DNA from: an uncultured Desulfotignum sp.
Lineage (GTDB): Bacteria > Desulfobacterota > Desulfobacteria > Desulfobacterales > Desulfobacteraceae
DNA: 11,108 bases
Assembly: GCA_937951975.1 (NCBI GenBank)
Contig: CALGAJ010000038.1
Span: forward strand, 1 to 11,108
Direction: 5' to 3'
The notes under the pieces were generated by a model, which worked only from the letters and a program-made list of their open reading frames with translations, did no database searches and was not told where the DNA came from. Within the stretch, counting starts at the first letter, position 1. The number at the start of each line of letters is the position of its first letter. Shown here one piece after another: positions 6,397 to 11,108 of the stretch. A program made the position numbers and the translations under genes.

Positions 6397-6844
6397 ATTT
6401 CGGGGTTTTCAGGCCCAGCCCCCGGGAGGCGGTCTCGGCGAATTTCTCCGGTATCCGGATGACTTTGTTTTCAAGGTAATCAAAAAACACAATCCCGGTT
6501 TTGGCTTCCAGAACCAGGGTCTTGTCCGGAACACGGGTCACCCGGTAGAAGATATCGCAGCCGTATTTGTTGAACTCCCCGGCGGCCATCTCAATTTTGA
6601 GTCGGTCTCCATGCCGGGCCTGGGCCTTGTAAACCACGGCCAGGTCAGAAATGACGATGGCGCAGCCCTCGATGTCGGATTCAGAATACCCCAGATGGGC
6701 AAAGTACCGGATCCGGGCTTCATGCAGCAGGGATACAAAGGCGTCGTTTCCCACATGGTTGCCGTAATTGATGTCCTGAATCCGGACGGTCAGTTCGGTG
6801 GCATAGGCATAGGTGTCAGGCAGGGTCAGGATGATTCGGGCCAT
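6392..6844 (-). CDS. Hotdog-fold acyl-CoA thioesterase (4-HBT/YbgC type)
   Basis: A 150-residue single-domain protein of the 4-hydroxybenzoyl-CoA thioesterase / YbgC branch, which hydrolyses acyl-CoA thioesters in the cytoplasm. The active-site helix block is clear: D24-I-N-Y-G-N-H30 followed by N33 and HEARIRYF, corresponding to the family pattern D-x-x-x-x-G-H-x-N-N with the catalytic Asp first (an extra N before H30 is slightly unusual). VVYKAQARHGDRL and FFDYLENKVIRIPE are typical strand segments. AAAGGA lies 6 bases before the ATG. It begins 15 bp after the stop of the DsrK/HdrD-like gene and is probably the last gene of that operon, so its substrate may be connected with the Hdr-like complex. 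The acyl substrate cannot be read from the sequence. Confidence 0.88.
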   Translation of the reverse strand: MARIILTLPDTYAYATELTVRIQDINYGNHVGNDAFVSLLHEARIRYFAHLGYSESDIEGCAIVISDLAVVYKAQARHGDRLKIEMAAGEFNKYGCDIFYRVTRVPDKTLVLEAKTGIVFFDYLENKVIRIPEKFAETASRGLGLKTPKF

Positions 6845-6859
6845 CTGTTTTCCTTTGAT

Positions 6860-8080
6860 TCAATGGGACAGCACCAGGCATTCCGATGCCAGGCCCGCCA
6901 CGGTATCCACTTTCATGCCCAGCTCGTAATGGGTGGACAGTTCCCCCAGCTGGCGGTGGCAGGACAGACAGGCCGTGGCCAGGTGTTCCAGGCCTGTGGC
7001 CCGCATCTGGTCGGCCTTGGGCTTGCCGGTGCTCATGCGTTTCTTTGTGGTGCCGGAATCCTGGAGCATGCCGCCGCCGCCGCCGCAGCAGATCCCGTCT
7101 TCCCGGTTGGGAACCAGCTCCCGGACCCCCTGGCAGCACAGGGCCAGCAGTTCTCTGGGCGCATCATATCCGCCGGACTTCCGGGCGATGTTGCAGGGAT
7201 CGTGATACGCGATTTCATACGGGTGGATTTCCGGATCAAACTTGAGTATCCCTTTTTTTGCATATGCCAGACACAGTTCCGGCATGCTCACGATGTTGAA
7301 TCCGGGTTTTCTTCCCAGAAGCTGTTCGACCCTGCAGTTGAGCACATGGTAGGCATGACCGCATTCGCTCAACACCAGGGTCTCGATGTTCAGGGCTTCA
7401 GCCGTTTCCACCACCCGGCGGGCGATCTGTTCTTCCACGTCGGTTTTTCCCACAAAATACCCCCAGTTGGTGACATCGGTGTGATTCGACGACAGGGTCC
7501 AGGTTTCTTTCATGGCATAGAACAGTTTCGCCATGGCAGTCAGATGCATCAGGTTGATGCCCAGTTCCCGGGGGTTGGGCAGATACAGGAATTTGCAGTC
7601 CGGCTGATCATGGAGAATCAGGGCGTTGGGGTCTTCCATGTCATCGGCAAACTCTTCGGCAACCCATTCCACGGTTTCCACAAACTCCTCTTTGGTCAGG
7701 CCGTTGACATCCCCCAGTTCCAGGCGGTTTTTGATGCCTTTGCTGATATCTTCAGGAATCTGGTCTCCGGCGGCTGCCGTGCCCCGGGCCTTTGTCACCA
7801 CCTGATCCATGTCAATGCCCATGGGGCAGTCCTGGGTGCACCGGTTGCAGATCAGGCAGTCCCAGAGCATCCGGGAGTCCACCAGTTCCCGTTCCAGTCC
7901 CAGCAAAGCCATGCGCACGATCTGCCGGGGCACGGGTCCGCCTTGCTGGTCAAACCAGGTGCACCGGGAGTTGCAGATGCCGCAGGTCAGGCACTCATCA
8001 ATATTGTCCCCCTGGGTCAGCCGGTTGAGAAGCCGGCTCAGTTCCGTGTCTTTTTCAAGGATGGCTGTTTCCATAATCAT
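6860..8080 (-). CDS. DsrK/HdrD-like iron-sulfur protein (fused HdrC-HdrB)
   Basis: A 406-residue soluble protein likely to pass electrons or reduce a disulfide together with the upstream HdrA-like protein. Residues 30-40 (C30, C33, C36, C40) and 75-85 (C75, C78, C81, C85, then P) are two ferredoxin-type 4Fe-4S sites, the HdrC part. The C-terminal CCG domain is complete: HDPC296, CCGGGGG at 331-332, and C371xxC374. The first CCG domain is degenerate: NWGYFVG (205-211) replaces CCG, and SECGHAY (238-244) stands for the CxxC end, as I recall for DsrK/HmcF-type proteins. No transmembrane segment is present. The ATG at 8080 overlaps the upstream TGA by 4 bp (ATGA), and AAAGGA lies 4 bases before it; a second ATG at 8074 is a less likely start. 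The overlap implies translational coupling and a complex with the upstream product. Confidence 0.9.
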   Translation of the reverse strand: MIMETAILEKDTELSRLLNRLTQGDNIDECLTCGICNSRCTWFDQQGGPVPRQIVRMALLGLERELVDSRMLWDCLICNRCTQDCPMGIDMDQVVTKARGTAAAGDQIPEDISKGIKNRLELGDVNGLTKEEFVETVEWVAEEFADDMEDPNALILHDQPDCKFLYLPNPRELGINLMHLTAMAKLFYAMKETWTLSSNHTDVTNWGYFVGKTDVEEQIARRVVETAEALNIETLVLSECGHAYHVLNCRVEQLLGRKPGFNIVSMPELCLAYAKKGILKFDPEIHPYEIAYHDPCNIARKSGGYDAPRELLALCCQGVRELVPNREDGICCGGGGGMLQDSGTTKKRMSTGKPKADQMRATGLEHLATACLSCHRQLGELSTHYELGMKVDTVAGLASECLVLSH

Positions 8081-10545
8081 AGATCCTTTGATGAAATCCG
8101 GGTGTCGGAAATGATGCGGGCCAGTTTTTGTGTTTCATTGGCAGCCACTGAATGCCAGGTCACTTTGTCCGGGGGGATTCCGGGCAGGGCCAGAAGGCGG
8201 GAAACCTCTTCCCGGGCCCTGGTGCTGCCGTTCATGGACCGGCAGTTGCCGCCATGGCATCCGGCCACGATCACTTTGGCGGCGCCGGCGACCAGCAGTT
8301 TGAGCATCAGGTTCACCCCGGCGCGGCTGGCACAGGGAACCGATATCAACCGGACCGGGTCCGGTAAAGTCAACGGGCCTGCCGCCAGTGCGGCCGACCG
8401 TTGACAGGCCAGAACCACGGTCTGGTCTTTTTCGCGCTCCTCAGCGGCCTGGTCCAGCGCGGATGAGGCGGATTCAATGGCCAGGGCCGGGCAGTTGGCC
8501 ACGCACAAATGGCATCCGAAACAGGCGTTTGGAACGATTTCAGGCCGGTCCTTTTCATTGAGAAAAATAGCCTGGTGGGGGCAGATGCGCAGACAGGTCA
8601 GGCACTGGGCACATTTTTTCTGATTGATTTCCACGCCGGCATGCTGAGCGGGCCCGGGAAAGTCCAGATCCGCCATGATGCCGTCCAGTTCCGCTGCAAG
8701 ATCGGTATGATCCACATCATCATGGGCCGGTCCGGCAAAATAGATGCCTTTTCTGGGGCTTTGGGTCAGGCGGTGTCGGACATTGGGGGACTGGAGAAAT
8801 CCTTCCCTGTCTTTTTCCTGTTTGAGCAGCCGGGCCGCGTTGTCAATTCCGGGTCCGGGGACAGACGTTTCAGGGATCACCAGTTGATCACAGTGCAGGG
8901 TGACAATCGTACCGGGCAGGGTGGTTTCTTTCAGGGTCAGGGAGAATCCGGTGTCGGTTTTTTGGATCTGGATATCTTCCGGAATGTTGTATCTGAGAAA
9001 TTTGACCCCGGCCTTGCGGGCCTGATCGTAGATCTGCTGGCCCTGAGCCCCGTGTACCAGCATTTTATTCATGATCACCGTGATTTTGCGGCCGGCGTTC
9101 CGGGCTTCCAGGGCTTTGTTCAGTGCCAGGCGTGATCCGGCTTTGGTTTCAGGGGCAGCATAATCCAGCAGAATGGCGGTCTGTTCCGGCAGTTGCCCGG
9201 CCGGGGTGCCGGCGAACGCGGTGAGATCCAGGGCGCCGCTCAGATCCGCCTGGCCGGCAAGGGTCTGGTATTCCGGTTCCGGGGCCGCGATGATGGCCCG
9301 GCATGTCAGGGTGCTGCGTCCCCCTTCCTGTTCGTATCGCACGGTGAACCGTCCGGCGGTGCCGTCCACACTCAGGATTCTGCCCGGATCCAGGACCGTG
9401 AGCCCGTCCACCGCCGCGCCCCGGCCGAAACAGACCGTGGTGTGACCGTTTTCTGCCAGGGTCCGGGCAATGGTATCTGCGTTGTGGCCGTCCCCCCACA
9501 CCAGGATATCCGCTTTTGGGGCCGGATCATGCCTCAGTTCCTTTAAAACGGCTGCCGCAGCGGTCCAACCCTCCTGCCGGGACCCCAGGATATCTTTGGG
9601 ACCGGCGGCGCAGCCGGCCACATGGATGCCGTCGGCCAGGGCGGCATCCGGGGTATTGAAAAATCCCCAAAGGTTCGGACGGACATCCAATTGACCGGCC
9701 ATCCGGTTCAGTTCTTCAGATGGGGACATGCCGATGGACAGAACCACCAGATCAAAGGTTTTCGCGACTCTGGCGCCTGTATCCGGATCTTCTACAATGA
9801 CCCGCAGCCGGCTTGTGTCCGGATCGGTGAGGATTTCCGCGGGAACTCCCTGGGCCAGGGTTATCCGGGTGGACAGATCTGCTGCCAGGCAACGGGTCTC
9901 CTTGCCGATGGTCTGCAAGTCCATGTGAAACAGGGTGATGTCTGCATCCGGCAGCAGATGCAGCAGTTTGTCCGAATGGCGCAGGGAAATTTTACAGCAG
10001 ACCTGGGAGCAGAAATCCCGGTCCAGTGTCCGGTTTCTGGAGCCGACACACTGGATAAAGGCGATTTCCGGCTGCGGGGCGTTCCCCAGAAAACCAGCCA
10101 GGGTTTCCGCTTTGAGCATCTGGTTCAGCCGGGCCGTGGTGATGACTTTGTCGTGTCGGCCGAATTGAAGGCCGGACAGAGCAGAGGGATCGAACGGGGT
10201 GAATCCGGTGGCCAGAATGATCCGGGCAGGGGTCACTGTCTCCCCGGATGTCAGGTGGGCGGTGAATCCGTCTTTGGTTTTCTCCAGCCGGTCCAGGGTG
10301 GTGTTCAGATGCACGGAAATATTTGAGTGACACCCGGTCTGGTGAACCATGTCATCGGCCAGGCAGGCCCCGCACTGCCGGCATTCATCCGTGGCCATGC
10401 AGGCCCAGGTTGCGGCGTGTCCTCCCAGCCGGTCGGCCGTTTCTGCCAGGTGCACCTGAATATTGCTGTCCCCCAGTGTCTGGGCGGCCGCCATGCCGGC
10501 AATGCCTCCCCCTAAAACCAGAACACTGTCAGAAGAGTGTGTCAT
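8077..10545 (-). CDS. HdrA/QmoB-like flavo-iron-sulfur protein with MvhD-like C-terminus
   Basis: An 822-residue soluble electron-transfer protein. From the ATG at 10545: FAD Rossmann GGGIAG (12-17); cysteine group C49, C55, C58, C61, C72; HdrA-type cluster C166, C179, C183, C184 (QCVGSR ... FCSQVCC); a second Rossmann-like half from about 346 (ILVWGDGHNADTIA) that repeats the HdrA layout without cysteines; two ferredoxin motifs C645/648/651/655 and C675/678/681/685; and an MvhD/FlpD-like domain (about 708-815) with C714, C738, C763, C768. HdrA plus MvhD in one chain is the QmoB arrangement, but this protein is longer than typical QmoB as I know it. The partner is the DsrK/HdrD-like protein, overlapping by 4 bp. 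It probably links a thiol/disulfide or acyl-CoA redox reaction to ferredoxin or NADH; flavin-based bifurcation is possible but unproven. An in-frame GTG at 10581 has no ribosome binding site, so the ATG was chosen. Confidence 0.9.
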   Translation of the reverse strand: MTHSSDSVLVLGGGIAGMAAAQTLGDSNIQVHLAETADRLGGHAATWACMATDECRQCGACLADDMVHQTGCHSNISVHLNTTLDRLEKTKDGFTAHLTSGETVTPARIILATGFTPFDPSALSGLQFGRHDKVITTARLNQMLKAETLAGFLGNAPQPEIAFIQCVGSRNRTLDRDFCSQVCCKISLRHSDKLLHLLPDADITLFHMDLQTIGKETRCLAADLSTRITLAQGVPAEILTDPDTSRLRVIVEDPDTGARVAKTFDLVVLSIGMSPSEELNRMAGQLDVRPNLWGFFNTPDAALADGIHVAGCAAGPKDILGSRQEGWTAAAAVLKELRHDPAPKADILVWGDGHNADTIARTLAENGHTTVCFGRGAAVDGLTVLDPGRILSVDGTAGRFTVRYEQEGGRSTLTCRAIIAAPEPEYQTLAGQADLSGALDLTAFAGTPAGQLPEQTAILLDYAAPETKAGSRLALNKALEARNAGRKITVIMNKMLVHGAQGQQIYDQARKAGVKFLRYNIPEDIQIQKTDTGFSLTLKETTLPGTIVTLHCDQLVIPETSVPGPGIDNAARLLKQEKDREGFLQSPNVRHRLTQSPRKGIYFAGPAHDDVDHTDLAAELDGIMADLDFPGPAQHAGVEINQKKCAQCLTCLRICPHQAIFLNEKDRPEIVPNACFGCHLCVANCPALAIESASSALDQAAEEREKDQTVVLACQRSAALAAGPLTLPDPVRLISVPCASRAGVNLMLKLLVAGAAKVIVAGCHGGNCRSMNGSTRAREEVSRLLALPGIPPDKVTWHSVAANETQKLARIISDTRISSKDL

Positions 10546-10673
10546 GTGTGCCTCCAGGGTATGTGTGACGGTTTTTCTCACAGGAGTCTTATCACATTCC
10601 CGGGGGGAAAAAAAAGTCTAAAATCCACGGGTGAGGTCTTGGCGAAAAAGAGCGATTCGCAAAATCAGGTGGT
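10546..10673 (-). other. Intergenic spacer with a G6A8 run before the Hdr-like operon
   Basis: This 128-bp gap on the minus strand precedes the HdrA-like gene. It contains a run of six G followed by eight A (10602-10615, plus strand). A very small hairpin-like element (GATT/AATC around 10653-10665 followed by CTCTTTTT on the minus strand) could be a weak terminator of the glycohydrolase gene, but a 4-bp stem is not convincing. I see no good sigma-70 promoter. Confidence 0.35.
10551..10556 (-). promoter_or_regulatory. Ribosome binding site that decides the HdrA-like start
   Basis: TGGAGG on the minus strand (10556-10551) stands 5 bases before the ATG at 10545. The longer alternative, a GTG at 10581, is preceded by AAGACTCCT with no Shine-Dalgarno match. 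This favours a protein starting MTHSSDSVLVLGGG, which also places the FAD glycine motif close to the N-terminus as usual for this fold. Confidence 0.75.
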
Positions 10674-11108
10674 TTAAAGGTATCTGGCGCAGAAAGCCGC
10701 TGTCACCTTCCACAGATCCGGAGGCAGAATCAGCGCCACCTGGCGGCGAATATCCGGCGCGATTTGCCCGTAGAATGCTTCGGCAATCCCCCCGGCGATG
10801 CAGGCCAGGGTGTCGCTGTCGCCGCCTAAGGAGACGGCGTTGCGTATGGTGTTCTCCCAGGAATCGGCATCCAGGAAAGCAATCATTGCCTCGGGAACGG
10901 TCCCCCGGCAGGAGATGTCAAAGGTGTATTCCGGCCGGATGTCATCAATGGTGCGGGTCAGATCATAACCGAAATCCTGCATGATCCGCTGCCGGATGGT
11001 ATCCTTGTCATGGCCGGTCCTGGCCAGAAACACGGCAAGGGCCGTGGCCTGGGCACCTTTGATGCCTTCCGGGTGATTGCGGGTGATCACGGCGGCTTGG
11101 TCAGCTTG
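10674..11108 (-). CDS. ADP-ribosylglycohydrolase-family protein, C-terminal part
   Basis: The frame is open to the end of the window (145 codons), so the N-terminal part lies outside; a GTG at 11090 is internal because the residues before it (QADQAA) continue the family pattern. The visible part carries the NHPEGIKGAQA block and SLGGDSDTLACIAGGIAEAFYG, in which the two Asp of DSDT are metal ligands of the binuclear Mg centre in DraG-type hydrolases. These enzymes remove ADP-ribose from proteins or small molecules in the cytoplasm; the DraG branch reactivates nitrogenase reductase, but many members have other or unknown substrates. The fragment fits roughly the last half of a 260-300 residue protein. 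It is 128 bp upstream of the Hdr-like operon on the same strand and may or may not be cotranscribed. Confidence 0.85.
   Translation of the reverse strand, partial: QADQAAVITRNHPEGIKGAQATALAVFLARTGHDKDTIRQRIMQDFGYDLTRTIDDIRPEYTFDISCRGTVPEAMIAFLDADSWENTIRNAVSLGGDSDTLACIAGGIAEAFYGQIAPDIRRQVALILPPDLWKVTAAFCARYL

Noticed and set aside
6611..8404. 597-codon open frame on the plus strand, opposite the thioesterase, DsrK/HdrD-like and HdrA-like genes
   Set aside because: It spans three well-supported genes on the other strand, is rich in Gly, His, Gln and Phe without any domain, and has no ribosome binding site. Such antisense openness follows from the codon bias of the true genes.
9622..10326. 234-codon frame on the plus strand opposite the HdrA-like gene
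   Set aside because: It lies wholly antisense to conserved FAD and cluster motifs and has no motif of its own.
10546..10581. Upstream extension of the HdrA-like protein to a GTG at 10581
   Set aside because: No Shine-Dalgarno sequence precedes the GTG, whereas TGGAGG sits 5 bases before the ATG at 10545.
10653..10665. Terminator for the glycohydrolase gene
   Set aside because: The stem is only 4 bp, too weak to call an intrinsic terminator despite the nearby T-run.
1..11108. Phage defence, toxin-antitoxin, CRISPR or mobile-element system
   Set aside because: No transposase, integrase, direct-repeat array, nuclease or toxin-like gene was found. The ADP-ribosylglycohydrolase fragment alone, without a matching transferase in view, does not support a defence or toxin-antitoxin call.

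Overview
The window looks like chromosomal DNA of an anaerobic Desulfobacterota bacterium, most likely close to the Desulfobacteraceae. This is inferred from a DUF3373-type outer-membrane protein with a small cytochrome-c-like partner, a QmoB/HdrA-like flavo-iron-sulfur protein paired with a DsrK/HdrD-like protein, a moderately GC-rich composition, and codon use rich in CGG (Arg) and CCG (Pro). No mobile element, CRISPR array, tRNA or rRNA was seen. The window cuts a gene at each end.

Layout. (1) 1-825, plus strand: the 3' part of dapF (lysine/peptidoglycan precursor synthesis), ending in a hairpin plus T-tract that overlaps its last codons. (2) 840-2906, minus strand: a two-gene unit, first a small secreted protein resembling a monohaem cytochrome c but lacking a CXXCH haem site, then a 564-residue beta-barrel protein with a signal peptide, a coiled coil and a C-terminal Phe. 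(3) 2907-3277: a 371-bp divergent intergenic region with several dyads, a minus-strand promoter candidate overlapped by a palindrome, and a hairpin with a T-tract preceded by a tiny ORF. (4) 3278-6379, plus strand: a 1033-residue fusion of an aminoglycoside-phosphotransferase-type kinase, an M23 (LytM) metallopeptidase-like domain and a class III PLP enzyme closely resembling ethanolamine-phosphate / phosphohydroxylysine phospho-lyases. (5) 6392-10545, minus strand: a three-gene operon encoding an HdrA/QmoB-like protein with an MvhD-like C-terminus, a DsrK/HdrD-like protein, and a hotdog-fold acyl-CoA thioesterase. (6) 10674-11108, minus strand: the C-terminal part of an ADP-ribosylglycohydrolase-family protein that starts outside the window.

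How they may work together. The fusion could phosphorylate a small amino alcohol and then eliminate phosphate and ammonia from it in one polypeptide; the metallopeptidase-like middle domain has no assigned job. The two Hdr-like proteins overlap by 4 bp (ATGA) and almost certainly form a cytoplasmic electron-transfer complex. The thioesterase behind them hints at acyl-CoA chemistry, but no dehydrogenase or membrane partner is present here to prove it. The features most worth a second look are the kinase-M23-lyase fusion, the internally duplicated HdrA-like protein with an extra cysteine cluster, the haem-less cytochrome-like protein, and the dense symmetry in the divergent intergenic region.
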